A DNA stretch of 38,886 nucleotides, from assembly GCA_902826245.1 (NCBI GenBank), contig CADEEA010000008.1, positions 1-38,886 of the forward strand, read 5' to 3'. A program made the position numbers and the translations under genes. This DNA is from an uncultured Alphaproteobacteria bacterium. GTDB taxonomy: Bacteria > Pseudomonadota > Alphaproteobacteria > Caulobacterales > Aquidulcibacteraceae. Below the pieces are notes generated by a model. That model was not told where the DNA came from. It was given only the letters and a program-made list of their open reading frames with translations, and searched no databases. Shown piece after piece: positions 15,279-23,506 of the stretch. How positions within the stretch are numbered: the stretch's first letter is position 1; every line of letters starts with the position of its first letter.

Positions 15279-17899
15279 TGACGCGCGCATCGATCGGGCC
15301 ACAAGTGGCAATCTTCAGCACCGTTGATGTTCTCCCAGAATGCGCGGGCGATGTTGATGTAATCGTCGCTCCAGGCGCGCCCCGGCGGGCGCGCGATTAC
15401 CCGCCAATCGGCGCTGGCGAAAGCGATTCGCGCTAGCGCCTCCGGCGAACGCGAAACCACCATGACGCTGGTGGCCAAGCCGCCATAGGCGTAGGGGCTC
15501 GGGGCTGACGCGCTCATCCGATAGAGCGTCGGCGCATTGATCGCACCCGCGACGCGCGCGGCCTCCGAAACCAGCGCAAGATTGCGGTTCGAGAGATGTA
15601 GCACGACGATGCCGCGGTCGCTGAGCTTCGCGAGATAAAGGCTAAGCGCCTCGCGCGTCAGCAAGTGCGCGGGTACTGCATCGGAGGTGAATGCATCCAC
15701 CACGATAACATCGAACGCTCCGTCCGGCGCCTCGGCGATCCGCAATCGGGCGTCGCCGAGTTCTATGCGAGCCGCAGGCTGACATTCGCGCACATACGAG
15801 AAATCGCTGCCCTCGCGCCCGGAGAGGCGCACCATCAGCGGATCGATTTCATAGATGGTCAGCGTATCCTGGGGGCGGGTTAGGCACGCGCTCGACCCAG
15901 CGCCAAGTCCAATGAGCGCGAGGCTCGAACGCTCGCCGCCTGCGAGGCCCGCTTGAATCGCCTCCCCCAACGCTGTGTTGGGGCTGTAATAGGTGAGGGG
16001 TTCGCGCGTGTCGCCCGGCGCCAGCAATTGCGCGCCGTGGATTGTAGCGCCGTGGACGAGCAGGCGCTCCCGGAGCGGATTATCCCTTGCCGCTGCCGGA
16101 ATTTCGCGCACGCGGACAATGCCGAAAAAGCTGCGCTCTTGCGTGACGATGCGGCCGCCGCGTGCATTATCGAGGTAAATGGCGCCAAAGGCGCACGCGA
16201 CGATAAGCGCCGAGGCGAGCCCTCGCCTACCGTTGAACAGGATCGCCACCGCGCAGACAACAAGGCCGACGCGCGCGAGCAATTCCGCGTCAAGCCCCTG
16301 CCCCCTGATCGCCAGTATCGCCAGCAAAGTTGCGGCGAATCCCGCAAAACCGTGGATGGTGTCCACCGCACCTGCACTCTCGGTGCGAGGCGCGGAAATC
16401 GCTTGCGTCAAAAGCGCCAACAGAGTGAACCCGCACGCCAGCAGCAGCGCGCCCCACGGCGCGGCGACCGAGAGCATTTCCCGTCCCTCCGCCACTGCGC
16501 GCGTCAGCATCGTGGTCGGGTTGGCGCCGATGACAAGCACGAGCACGGCCAGACCCGCAGCGACCGCCATGGTGATGTAGCGATGCTGCGTCGAACGGTG
16601 CTCACCGCCCATTGCCGCGCCGATGATCGCGGCCGCGCAGCCGAGCGCGCCTAGCACCAGAGTTGGCGCCGGCGGCGCCCAGGCGAGCGCCATGAGCGCG
16701 AGCGTAAACGCGGCGAGGGCGGCGCCGAGGGCGGCGTCGGCGATCCGGAATCGGGGCGCCCGCGCCTGGCAGAACAAGCACGTCGCCGCGAGCGCGATCG
16801 GGTATTCGTATGCGTTGTTGAAAAGGAGCGGCGCGGCGAGCGCGGCGAAGGCCCCGCCCAACACCCCGCCGAACGAGACGCAGAGATAAAACTCCGTGAG
16901 CCGTGCGGCATTGGGCCTGGAAGCGGACAGCGCGAGATGACATGTCAGCGCCGCAAAGAAAAAGCCCAGCAACACCAGGCCCGCGGAGACGAGCCAGTCG
17001 TCCGCCAGCTCATCGGCAAGCAGCGCCATAGCGAGCGTCAGCGGAAATAGGACCTGCACCGCCCATGCCAATTTTTGGTGTCCGCGCGCGAACGCGAGCA
17101 CGAAGGTCAGCAGATAGAGTGCGAGCGGGATAACCCACAGCATCGGCGCTGAGGCGATGTCGGTGGAGATGTGCAAAGTAACGCCAAGCGAAAGCGCGGA
17201 CGGCGCCGCTGCCGCAGCGACCCAATACATGCGCCGTCGCCAAGTGGGCGCTGACCCTGCCTCCGTAGGCGCAGGCGCCGCTCCGCGGCCCGCGATTGCA
17301 AGCCCAGCGCAAACCAGAATGATCGCGCCTACAATGGCGTAGCTCAGCGTCCATGCCTGGCTTTGGGCGCCGGCGCCCAGTGCGGGTTCGATCAGCATCG
17401 GGTACGCCAACAGACCCGCAAAACTGCCCAGATTGCTCGCGGCGTAGAGATAGTAAGGATCGTGCGCATCAGCGCGGCCTGAGCGCGCGTACCAGGCCTG
17501 CAGCAGTGGCGCAGTGGCTGAGGCCGCCGCAAATGGCGCTCCGACCGAGAGGGCGAGCACGCCCAGGAGCCACAGCGCCGGCTGCTCGGAACTCGGCGGC
17601 CCTAGCGCCTCGCTGACCTGCACAGGCAGCACCAAATACGCTGCGATCAACACACCGCCATGGATCAGCGCCTGTAAACGCATGTCCTTCAACCGCGCCA
17701 GCAGGTGCGCGTAGAGATATCCCGCGAGCAAGGCGGCCTGGAAGAACGCCATCGAAGTGTTCCAGACCTGCGGGCTGCCCCCGAGCAGCGGCGTCACCAT
17801 GCGGCCGAACAGCGGCTGCAGAACGAAGATCAGCGCCGCGCTGGAGAAAAGCGTCAGCGCGAAGATGGGCGCGGCGGCGGCGCGGGCGATGGCTTGCAC
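15275..17899 (-). CDS. Membrane protein fused to a spermidine-synthase-like domain
   Basis: The product is 874 residues if it starts at GTG 17899, preceded by GCAGGAG; the frame stays open to 18337, but through repeat DNA, so that extension was rejected. About the first 530 residues hold a dozen or more hydrophobic segments, beginning IFALTLFSSAALIFVLQPLF. The C-terminal part (about 560-860) resembles spermidine synthase and other class I methyltransferases: GLGAGSSACL, TIYEIDPLMVRLS, ELGDARLRIAEA, DVIVVDAFTSDAVPAHLLT. Such transporter-like/SpeE fusions are common in proteobacteria but poorly characterised; polyamine chemistry is unproven. It converges on ispDF with overlapping stops. Confidence 0.85.
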   Translation of the reverse strand: MQAIARAAAAPIFALTLFSSAALIFVLQPLFGRMVTPLLGGSPQVWNTSMAFFQAALLAGYLYAHLLARLKDMRLQALIHGGVLIAAYLVLPVQVSEALGPPSSEQPALWLLGVLALSVGAPFAAASATAPLLQAWYARSGRADAHDPYYLYAASNLGSFAGLLAYPMLIEPALGAGAQSQAWTLSYAIVGAIILVCAGLAIAGRGAAPAPTEAGSAPTWRRRMYWVAAAAAPSALSLGVTLHISTDIASAPMLWVIPLALYLLTFVLAFARGHQKLAWAVQVLFPLTLAMALLADELADDWLVSAGLVLLGFFFAALTCHLALSASRPNAARLTEFYLCVSFGGVLGGAFAALAAPLLFNNAYEYPIALAATCLFCQARAPRFRIADAALGAALAAFTLALMALAWAPPAPTLVLGALGCAAAIIGAAMGGEHRSTQHRYITMAVAAGLAVLVLVIGANPTTMLTRAVAEGREMLSVAAPWGALLLACGFTLLALLTQAISAPRTESAGAVDTIHGFAGFAATLLAILAIRGQGLDAELLARVGLVVCAVAILFNGRRGLASALIVACAFGAIYLDNARGGRIVTQERSFFGIVRVREIPAAARDNPLRERLLVHGATIHGAQLLAPGDTREPLTYYSPNTALGEAIQAGLAGGERSSLALIGLGAGSSACLTRPQDTLTIYEIDPLMVRLSGREGSDFSYVRECQPAARIELGDARLRIAEAPDGAFDVIVVDAFTSDAVPAHLLTREALSLYLAKLSDRGIVVLHLSNRNLALVSEAARVAGAINAPTLYRMSASAPSPYAYGGLATSVMVVSRSPEALARIAFASADWRVIARPPGRAWSDDYINIARAFWENINGAEDCHLWPDRCARH

Positions 17900-17939
17900 T
17901 TGTTCTCCTGCGTGAGCCAACGCCCCAAACCGGGGCAGG

Positions 17940-18035
17940 GTAGAGAGGCACGGAGCCCCCTCCCCTGGGAGCGTCGGCGCCTCGAAGGCGGGGACGCCGG
18001 CGGTCCAAGGAGCCCCTACCCCGCTCCCACGGGAC
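17940..18035. repeat. GC-rich inverted repeat region upstream of the SpeE-like gene
   Basis: CCCCTCCCCTGGGAGCG and CCCCGCTCCCACGGG bracket a segment containing GGGGACGCCGGCGGTCC (about 17990-18006). That segment nearly matches the 22-bp family 2 arm at 18757-18778. The element fills most of the 222-bp gap between the SpeE-like gene and pncC. It extends the SpeE-like open frame artificially. Confidence 0.6.
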
Positions 18036-18122
18036 GAATAGGCATCTTCGTTCGTGCGTCTCTGCCATCGCGGCCGTTTACTGGGAATGGACAATCGCCG
18101 CGCGCGGTTCTTAGCTCGCGCG

Positions 18123-18614
18123 ATGTTCTCGCCTGAAATCACCGCCGCCGCCCGCGCCGTGCTCGAAGCCTGCCGCGCGCAGGGCCTCCGTATCGCCACG
18201 GCGGAAAGCTGCACCGGAGGCCTGATCGCGGCGGCGCTGACCGCGATCCCGGGTTCGTCGGACGTGTTCGAGCGCGGGTTCGTGACGTACTCGAACGAGG
18301 CTAAGTGCGAAATGCTTCGCGTGCCAGCGGAACTCATCGTAGCTCATGGCGCGGTGAGCGCGGAGGTCGCCCGCGCGATGGCGGAGGGGGCCTTGGCGCA
18401 CTCGCGCGCTGATGTTGCGGTCGCCGTCACCGGCGTTGCGGGGCCGGGCGGGGGGAGCGAGACGAAGCCAGTGGGCCTCGTGCACATCGCCGCGGCGCGC
18501 AGCGGCGGCATGCGACTGCATGAGGAGTGCAGGTTTGGGAATGTGGGGCGGGATGAGGTGCGGGAAATGACGGTGCAGCGGGCGCTGGAGATGGTGGCGC
18601 AAGTTGCGGGGTAG
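18123..18614 (+). CDS. pncC: CinA C-terminal family nicotinamide-nucleotide amidase
   Basis: The enzyme deamidates nicotinamide mononucleotide to nicotinate mononucleotide in NAD recycling. The 163-residue, single-domain protein has the catalytic S29 in AESCTGG, Y56 in VTYSNEAK and K61, plus VTGVAGPGGGSETKPVG. The length fits stand-alone PncC/CinA-C proteins. The start at ATG 18123 (MFSPEITAAARAVLEA) gives the normal N-terminus; the frame is open to 18054, and an in-frame ATG at 18087 is a less likely choice. It is followed by repeat-rich DNA. Confidence 0.93.
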   Translation: MFSPEITAAARAVLEACRAQGLRIATAESCTGGLIAAALTAIPGSSDVFERGFVTYSNEAKCEMLRVPAELIVAHGAVSAEVARAMAEGALAHSRADVAVAVTGVAGPGGGSETKPVGLVHIAAARSGGMRLHEECRFGNVGRDEVREMTVQRALEMVAQVAG

Positions 18615-18648
18615 GTCGTCCGAAATTCGCCGGGAGCGGAAATTATAA

Positions 18649-18778
18649 GGACCGCCGGCGTCTCACCGGCTTGCGCCATAATCGTTAGTGGGAGCGCGGC
18701 GCTCCGCGCCGCATGCGCGGCGGAGCCGCGCGGTCCAACCTGGAGATGCCGGCGCTGCCGGCGAGACGCCGGCGGTCC
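18649..18778. repeat. Nested palindromes: family 1 copy 2 inside a family 2 element
   Basis: The outer arms GGACCGCCGGCGTCTCACC.. (18649-18670) and their complement (18757-18778) match over 22 bp with one mismatch. Inside lies a family 1 copy (about 18689-18738) with arms GTGGGAGCGCGGCGCTCCGC and the complement of GTTGGACCGCGCGGCTCCGC. The 214-bp gap between pncC and the coq10-like gene is almost wholly this structure. One palindrome appears to have inserted into another. Confidence 0.75.
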
Positions 18779-18818
18779 AGAATTGGGCGTCCGCTTCCGG
18801 GCCCGAAGCATCACCCTG

Positions 18819-18846
18819 CCCTCTCCCCCTATCCGGGGGGAGAGGG
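18819..18846. repeat. C/G-rich hairpin at the 3' end of the coq10-like gene
   Basis: CCCTCTCCCCC (18819-18829) pairs with GGGGGAGAGGG (18836-18846) around a 6-nt loop. The right arm codes the last residues of the gene ending at 18829, so the repeat supplies its C-terminus. It resembles one half-hairpin of the family 3 elements at 19354, 24417 and 26283. Confidence 0.6.
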
Positions 18847-19302
18847 GGCGTCTGAGCCCAGCCTTCGCCGCGCCTCTTTCTCGAACGCCCCCATGATCCG
18901 CGCCGCGACGCGATCCTTGTTCGCGCTAACCACCGCATTCAGCACCGGATTCTTGAACTGGTAAGCAATCCAGAAGCGCACGCGCGCGCCCTCCTCGCAT
19001 GCCTCGAAGCGCCAGCGATTGTCGAGCGTATGGAATGGCCCGCTGACGAGCGACACATCCACTTCGCCTTTCGCCGGTTCGCAGCGCACATTGGTGGAGA
19101 AGCGCTCTCGGATGGCTTTCCAACCGACGATGGCCTCGGCCACGCCTTCCCAACCGCCCTGTTCGCGCGGTTCTTCCGTCACCACGCGCAGCTTCTGCAG
19201 ATACGGAATGAACTTCGGATATTCGCGCACGTCGCCGACCATGCGGCAGAGGTCGGTTGGCGCGTAGGGCAGGATGCGCTCGGCGGTGAGGGTGGTGCGG
19301 GA
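18829..19302 (-). CDS. COQ10/RatA-like START-domain protein
   Basis: This 157-residue protein is of the polyketide-cyclase/START (SRPBCC) type, close to Coq10, which binds ubiquinone, and to RatA. Typical segments are RILPYAPTDLCRMVGDVREYPKFIPY (spanning about 9-34), FSTNVRCEPAKGEVDV, GPFHTLDNRWRF and RVRFWIAYQFKNPVLNAVV. The start is GTG 19302, preceded by AGGAAAGGGG at good spacing; the open frame to 19347 runs through repeat DNA. The last few residues (DAPSPPG) are encoded by a palindromic repeat. Neighbouring lipA is the usual partner gene in alphaproteobacteria. Confidence 0.88.
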   Translation of the reverse strand, partial: SRTTLTAERILPYAPTDLCRMVGDVREYPKFIPYLQKLRVVTEEPREQGGWEGVAEAIVGWKAIRERFSTNVRCEPAKGEVDVSLVSGPFHTLDNRWRFEACEEGARVRFWIAYQFKNPVLNAVVSANKDRVAARIMGAFEKEARRRLGSDAPSPPG

Positions 19303-19353
19303 CACTAAAGCCCCTTTCCTCGGAGGGGCGCCGGCCCGAGGTTGCAAGGCAGT

Positions 19354-19480
19354 GCGCCCCCCCGCCCCCGGGGGGCGGGGGCAGGGGGAGGGGGCTTGCA
19401 GGAGGGACCGCCGACGGCGCCGTTCGCTGTGCCTTCTGCACGCCCCCTCCCCCTACCCTCCCCCCGTTGGGGGGCGGAGG
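19354..19480. repeat. Family 3 GC-rich palindromic element, copy A (intergenic)
   Basis: The left part runs through GGGGGCGGGGGCAGGGGGAG and CTTGCAGGAGG. The right part is CTTCTGCACGCCCCCTCCCC then CCCTCCCCCCGTTGGGGGG. The arms are imperfect complements around a spacer of about 25 bp. The same layout is seen in copies B (24417-24541) and C (26283-26431). It occupies most of the 196-bp gap between the coq10-like gene and lipA. Confidence 0.75.
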
Positions 19481-19498
19481 CGCTCGGTTCGGCGCCCA

Positions 19499-20461
19499 TC
19501 ATGCCTGCGCAACTATCCGCGCCGCCTTCAGCTTCGCGAAATCCTCACCGGCGTGGTGGCTCGACCGTGTCAGCGGCGATGCGCTCACCATCAGGAAGCC
19601 CTTGGCGTAAGCAATCGTCTCCAGCGCCTTGAACTCATCCGGCGTCCAATAGCGTGCGACCGCCGCGTGCTTCTTGGTCGGCTGCAGATATTGGCCGATG
19701 GTGAGGAAATCGACGTTGGCCACACGCAGATCGTCCATCACCTGCAGCACTTCGGCCTGCTCTTCGCCGAGCCCGACCATCAGCCCGGACTTGGTGAATT
19801 GCTTCGGGTCGCGCTGCTTCACGGAATCCAGTAGCCGCAGCGATTGGTAATAGCGAGCGCCGGGGCGGATGGAATGATAAAGCCGCGGCACGGTTTCGAG
19901 ATTGTGGTTGAACACATCCGGCGCGGCATCGATCACGCGTTCGGCCGCGCCCGGCTTGCGCAGAAAATCCGGCGTCAGAATTTCGATGGTGGCATCAGGC
20001 GCTAGACGCCGTAACGCGGCGATGGTTTGCACGAAGTGTTCCGCGCCACCGTCTTCCAAATCGTCGCGATCCACTGACGTCACCACCACATGCTTTAGCC
20101 CCATGGTAGCAGTGGCGTGGGCGACGTTTTCCGGTTCATTCGGGTCGAGCGGCGACGGTTTGCCGGTGGCGACATTGCAGAAGCTGCACGCGCGGGTGCA
20201 GGTCTCGCCCATGATCATGAAGGTGGCGTGCTTCTGGCTCCAGCATTCGCCGATGTTGGGACAGCCCGCCTCTTCACATACGGTGGCGAGCTTCAGGCCG
20301 CGCATTAGCGCCTTGGTCTCATGATAGCCGACGCTGGTTGGGGCATTGACCCTGATCCAGTCCGGCTTGCGGGGGCTGATCTGATCGGCCCTGCCTTCCT
20401 TTTCGGGATGGCGGGGGCGGTCGCTTTCGCCTTTTGCACGGGTATCGATGAGAGTGGCCAT
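19499..20461 (-). CDS. lipA: Lipoyl synthase
   Basis: This radical-SAM enzyme inserts two sulfurs into octanoyl groups on lipoyl domains. The 320-residue protein has the auxiliary cluster cysteines C62, C67 and C73 ([14 protein letters not shown]) and the radical-SAM cysteines C88, C92 and C95 ([13 protein letters not shown]). The late [10 protein letters not shown] segment contains the cluster-ligating serine. The start is ATG 20461 ([10 protein letters not shown]); an open extension to 20704 is not family-like. Its products are needed by PdhB and PdhC, both of which carry lipoyl domains here. The genome's lpd is not in the usual place next to it. Confidence 0.97.
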   Translation of the reverse strand: MATLIDTRAKGESDRPRHPEKEGRADQISPRKPDWIRVNAPTSVGYHETKALMRGLKLATVCEEAGCPNIGECWSQKHATFMIMGETCTRACSFCNVATGKPSPLDPNEPENVAHATATMGLKHVVVTSVDRDDLEDGGAEHFVQTIAALRRLAPDATIEILTPDFLRKPGAAERVIDAAPDVFNHNLETVPRLYHSIRPGARYYQSLRLLDSVKQRDPKQFTKSGLMVGLGEEQAEVLQVMDDLRVANVDFLTIGQYLQPTKKHAAVARYWTPDEFKALETIAYAKGFLMVSASPLTRSSHHAGEDFAKLKAARIVAQA

Positions 20462-20663
20462 GGGGCAGCAAACATGATGCGAATTGGGGACATCGGCAAT
20501 GTGCGAAAGCGCAGTCCCCTTAAGCGGGATTGGCGAAGCTGGTTGCGCTTCGGCCTTGCCAAACGCATCTGCCCCGCTAGGTTCTGTTACAACCGTGAAA
20601 CAATAATCACGGGGAGCGCCACGCCCGCGCGGTTGCGGGGCGGGTCCTTGGAGGCGGCAATAC

Positions 20664-22232
20664 ATGGGCACTCGTCCCTTTGAGCTGGCGCGCACGCGCC
20701 TCACCCTGTTTCAAGCTCTGCTGCGCGCGCGCGACGCCAAAGGCGGCAAGTTCAAGATCCTCGAGGATCACGAGAGGAAGCCCCTCTCCTACGACGACAT
20801 CATCACCCGCGTGTTCGCGCTCGGAGGCAAGCTCGAGGGCCTGATCAAGCGGCGCGAGACAGCTGGAATCATGCTGCCAACCGGCGCAGGCTGCGTCGTC
20901 ACGTTTTTTGCTTTGCACGCGATCGGGCGCACCCCGGCGATGCTGAACTTCACGGCTGGCGCGATGAATCTGCGCTCGGCCTGCGAAGCAGCGAACGTGA
21001 AAAAGATACTCACCTCAAAGCGCTTCATTCAATTGGCCAAACTCGAGCCGCTCGCCGCCGAACTCTCCAAGCACGCCAAGCTCATTTATTTGGAGGATGT
21101 CAGCAAGAGCATCGATTTCGGCGATAAGCTCATCGCTGTTTTGAAATCTCTGGCGCCACGACTGTTCATCGCCAAAGCAAGCCCCGACGACACCGGCGTC
21201 ATTCTGTTTACGTCAGGCTCCTACGGCGCGCCCAAGGGCGCGGTGCTCTCGCACAGCAATCTGGTCTCCAATGTCGAGCAGGGATATTCGCATGTGCCGT
21301 TCGAGCCTGACTGGAGCTTCTTCTGCCCGCTGCCGATGTTCCATTGCTTCGGGCTGCTGGGTGGGGTGCTGCTGCCGCTATTCACCGGGCACAAGACGTT
21401 CTTGTATCCCTCGCCGACGCAGGTGAAGGAAATCCCCAAGCTCATAAAAGAGACCGGCGCCAACGTCTTCTTCGCCACCGACACGTTCGCGCAGCAATAT
21501 GCGCGCAACGCCGCTGACGACGACCTCAAATGCATCCGCCTCATGGTGCTCGGCGCCGAGCGCGTGAAACAGGAGACGCGCGATCTCTACATGCGTCGCT
21601 TCGGCGTGGAATTGCTGGAGGGCTACGGCGCCACCGAGGCCTCCCCGCTCATTTCCGTCAACATACCTGGAAAGAATCGTTACGGCAGCGTCGGCCAATT
21701 CGTGCCCGGCATCGAGTGGAAACTCGAAGCGGTGCCCGGCATCGACGGCGGGCAGAAGCTCTACGTGCGTGGCCCGAATGTGATGCGCGGCTATCTCGAT
21801 CCGCTGAAACCGTTCGGTATCGATTTGCTGCCGCAGGGCTGGCACGACACTGGCGATGTGGTGGACGTGGACGAAGATGGGTTCATCCGTATTCTCGGGC
21901 GCGTGAAGCGCTTCGCCAAAATCGGCGGCGAGATGGTGTCTCTCAACGCCGTCGAGGGTTATGCGCAACAACTTTGGCCGAACGCAATGCATGCGGCGAT
22001 CTCGATGCCCGACACCCGGAAGGGCGAACGCCTGGTGCTATTCACCAACCAGAAGGACGCGGATTCAAGCGCCTTCGTGACTTGGTGCAAGGAGCATGGC
22101 GTCGCCGACATCGCAGTGCCGAAACGCATTATCAGCGTGGACGAAATACCCGTACTCGGCACCGGCAAAACCGATTATGTCGCGCTCGGGCGCATGGCGA
22201 CGGATTTGCTGGCGAGGGCTGAGGCGGCGTGA
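20664..22232 (+). CDS. AMP-binding acyl-activating enzyme (acyl-CoA/acyl-ACP ligase type)
   Basis: This 522-residue member of the ANL superfamily adenylates a carboxylic acid and passes it to CoA or acyl carrier protein. The P-loop-like motif [19 protein letters not shown] is at 181-199. [10 protein letters not shown] is near 320, [17 protein letters not shown] near 395, and the catalytic Lys region is [12 protein letters not shown] near the end. The lack of an acyltransferase domain sets it apart from full-length Aas, though its ligase half is similar. ATG 20664 follows GGAGG. It runs opposite to its neighbours, between lipA and pdhC where lpd is often found. Confidence 0.88.
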   Translation: MGTRPFELARTRLTLFQALLRARDAKGGKFKILEDHERKPLSYDDIITRVFALGGKLEGLIKRRETAGIMLPTGAGCVVTFFALHAIGRTPAMLNFTAGAMNLRSACEAANVKKILTSKRFIQLAKLEPLAAELSKHAKLIYLEDVSKSIDFGDKLIAVLKSLAPRLFIAKASPDDTGVILFTSGSYGAPKGAVLSHSNLVSNVEQGYSHVPFEPDWSFFCPLPMFHCFGLLGGVLLPLFTGHKTFLYPSPTQVKEIPKLIKETGANVFFATDTFAQQYARNAADDDLKCIRLMVLGAERVKQETRDLYMRRFGVELLEGYGATEASPLISVNIPGKNRYGSVGQFVPGIEWKLEAVPGIDGGQKLYVRGPNVMRGYLDPLKPFGIDLLPQGWHDTGDVVDVDEDGFIRILGRVKRFAKIGGEMVSLNAVEGYAQQLWPNAMHAAISMPDTRKGERLVLFTNQKDADSSAFVTWCKEHGVADIAVPKRIISVDEIPVLGTGKTDYVALGRMATDLLARAEAA

Positions 22233-22236
22233 ACGC

Positions 22237-22572
22237 ATGCGCGTGAAGGCGTTTGCCGCAGCACTCGCAATGCTGCCAGCTTGCTCGCAAGCGCCGCCGC
22301 TGATCGTGGGCGTTTGGGACCGAGGCCAATCGTCCTTCGCGGCGTTCTTAACGAGCGGGAATATCTATGATTGCGGCCCGCAGACCGTGGTCGGGACTTG
22401 GCGGGAGGTTGGTCCGAACAGCTACCAACTCGTTGTATCCGACCATGGTCGGATCGACACGGCAGTCGCGACCGTCAACGGCAATCTCATGCATATTCAA
22501 GTCACCGGCGGCGCCGACGCAGGCGACCAGGGCAATTGGACACGTGCACGGGAACTCGGCGCGTGCGGCTAG
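22237..22572 (+). CDS. Small hypothetical lipoprotein
   Basis: The protein has 111 residues. The N-terminus MRVKAFAAALAMLPACSQ is a lipoprotein signal, with lipidation expected at C16. The mature part (VGVWDRGQSSFAAFLTSGNI and GTWREVGPNSYQLVVS) suggests a small beta-rich fold, but I do not recognise the family. It starts 4 bp after the acyl-activating gene stops, so it is probably co-transcribed with it. The true gene ends just before the pdhC-like repeat at 22593. Confidence 0.7.
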   Translation: MRVKAFAAALAMLPACSQAPPLIVGVWDRGQSSFAAFLTSGNIYDCGPQTVVGTWREVGPNSYQLVVSDHGRIDTAVATVNGNLMHIQVTGGADAGDQGNWTRARELGACG

Positions 22573-22592
22573 CATTCGCGCGTCGATACGAG

Positions 22593-22672
22593 CCCCTCAC
22601 AACAACACCGCCATAAGGTCTCCCAGGCCCAAGGAAGGATTAAAAGCGACGTGCCCAGCGCGGCCGAGGCCT
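22593..22672 (-). pseudogene. Diverged copy of the pdhC 3' end (imperfect direct repeat)
   Basis: 22593-22620 matches 23503-23530, the last codons and stop of pdhC, at 26 of 28 positions. A second matching block, GCCCAGCGCG, lies at 22653-22662 against 23567-23576, with a 4-bp gap difference. Read on the minus strand, the copy would end DLMAVLL-stop, against DPMAMLL-stop in pdhC. Only about 75-80 bp are recognisable. It forms the left boundary of the cassette at 22672-23489. Confidence 0.75.
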
Positions 22673-22699
22673 TGAATGCACACGAACGGCAATTATACT
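22672..22699 (+). promoter_or_regulatory. Sigma-70-type promoter, probably leaderless transcript
   Basis: TTGAAT (22672-22677) and TATACT (22694-22699) are separated by 16 bp, close to the sigma-70 consensus. The expected transcription start, about 7 bp downstream, falls at the ATG at 22706. No ribosome-binding site precedes that ATG, which fits a leaderless mRNA. The -35 element lies at the edge of the pdhC-like repeat. Confidence 0.5.
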
Positions 22700-22705
22700 C
22701 ATCTT

Positions 22706-22876
22706 ATGCCGGCGAAGACGAAATCCACCAAGCTCCGGGCGACTGAGGGACGCTACACCGAAATCGGAGGCGTGAGGGTAAAGCTGGCGCCGGCGTGGCG
22801 CGTCCTGCCCAAGATCGAAGACGCCCGGCTTCGGCAGGCCGTGAAGGACTTCTATGCCGACAAGAAGGCCAAGTGA
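22706..22876 (+). CDS. Small basic protein of the TIR-like cassette
   Basis: This is a 56-residue protein starting MPAKTKSTKLRATEGRYTE and ending DFYADKKAK. It is rich in Lys and Arg and has no membrane segment. I do not recognise the family. An ATG at 22676 in the same frame would add 10 residues, but the promoter placed just upstream favours 22706. Its last 23 bp overlap the start of the TIR-like gene in another frame, so the two are translationally coupled. It could be a cognate inhibitor, an adaptor or a chaperone; nothing in the sequence decides. Confidence 0.6.
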   Translation: MPAKTKSTKLRATEGRYTEIGGVRVKLAPAWRVLPKIEDARLRQAVKDFYADKKAK

Positions 22877-23489
22877 CGCCAGACCGCGCGTCTTCATCAA
22901 TTGCCCATTCGACGAAGATTATGGAGACCTGCTACGAGCGCTTGCATTCGCTGTCGCCGTCTGCGGATACAAGCCGACCTGCGCGCTCGATGAAGACGAT
23001 GCCGGACGGATTCGTTTCGACAAACTGAAAGCGCTCATCGCCGAGGCCGACTTTGCGATTCACGATCTCTCGCGCATCGAACTTTCCGACGACACACACA
23101 CGCCGCGCTTCAATATGCCATTTGAACTTGGGCTCTATCTTGGCGCTAAGCATTTCGGTGGTTCGCGCCAGAGGCAAAAGCGAACGCTGGTCCTGGCCAA
23201 GAGCCGACGCGAGTGGGCGCCGACGATCTCGGATTTAGCCGGCGTTGACCCTGCATATCATGGCGCCAAGCCGGATGCCGTCATCCGCGCCACACGCGAC
23301 TTTCTCCATAACGCGCCTGATGGCAGCATGTTGCCAGGCGAAACGGCGCTGATCGCCGATCACCGCCGCTTCTTGCGCGACTTGCCGAAGATTGCGGAGT
23401 CGGCGCGCCAGACGCCGGAGGAAGCGCTGCGCTATCGGAACTACATCACATTTCTGCAGGAATTTCTGGTGGCGCGGCCGGGGAGCTAA
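22854..23489 (+). CDS. TIR/nucleoside-deoxyribosyltransferase-like protein
   Basis: This is a 211-residue soluble protein. The N-terminal half has the layout of TIR and deoxyribosyltransferase folds: strand RVFINCPFDEDY (12-23), helix LLRALAFAVAVCG, CALDEDDAG (43-51), ADFAIHDLSR (65-74) and PRFNMPFELGLYLGAKHFG (84-102). E91 takes the place of the catalytic glutamate. I have seen this block in uncharacterised bacterial proteins. Enzymes with this fold can cleave NAD or nucleosides, often as immune effectors, but activity here is unproven. The C-terminal half (103-211) is helical and unassigned. The start at ATG 22854 lies inside the upstream small gene. The stop is 17 bp before the pdhC stop, on the opposite strand. 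Confidence 0.72.
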   Translation: MPTRRPSDARPRVFINCPFDEDYGDLLRALAFAVAVCGYKPTCALDEDDAGRIRFDKLKALIAEADFAIHDLSRIELSDDTHTPRFNMPFELGLYLGAKHFGGSRQRQKRTLVLAKSRREWAPTISDLAGVDPAYHGAKPDAVIRATRDFLHNAPDGSMLPGETALIADHRRFLRDLPKIAESARQTPEEALRYRNYITFLQEFLVARPGS

Positions 23490-23506
23490 AATCCGCCGCC
23501 GCCCCC

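Noticed and set aside
17900..18337. 146-residue N-terminal extension of the SpeE-like protein
   Set aside because: It runs through palindromic repeats and the pncC start; the GTG at 17899 has a good ribosome-binding site.
22573..22705. A separate small gene between the lipoprotein and the TIR-like cassette
   Set aside because: The sequence is better explained as a remnant of the pdhC 3' end plus a promoter.
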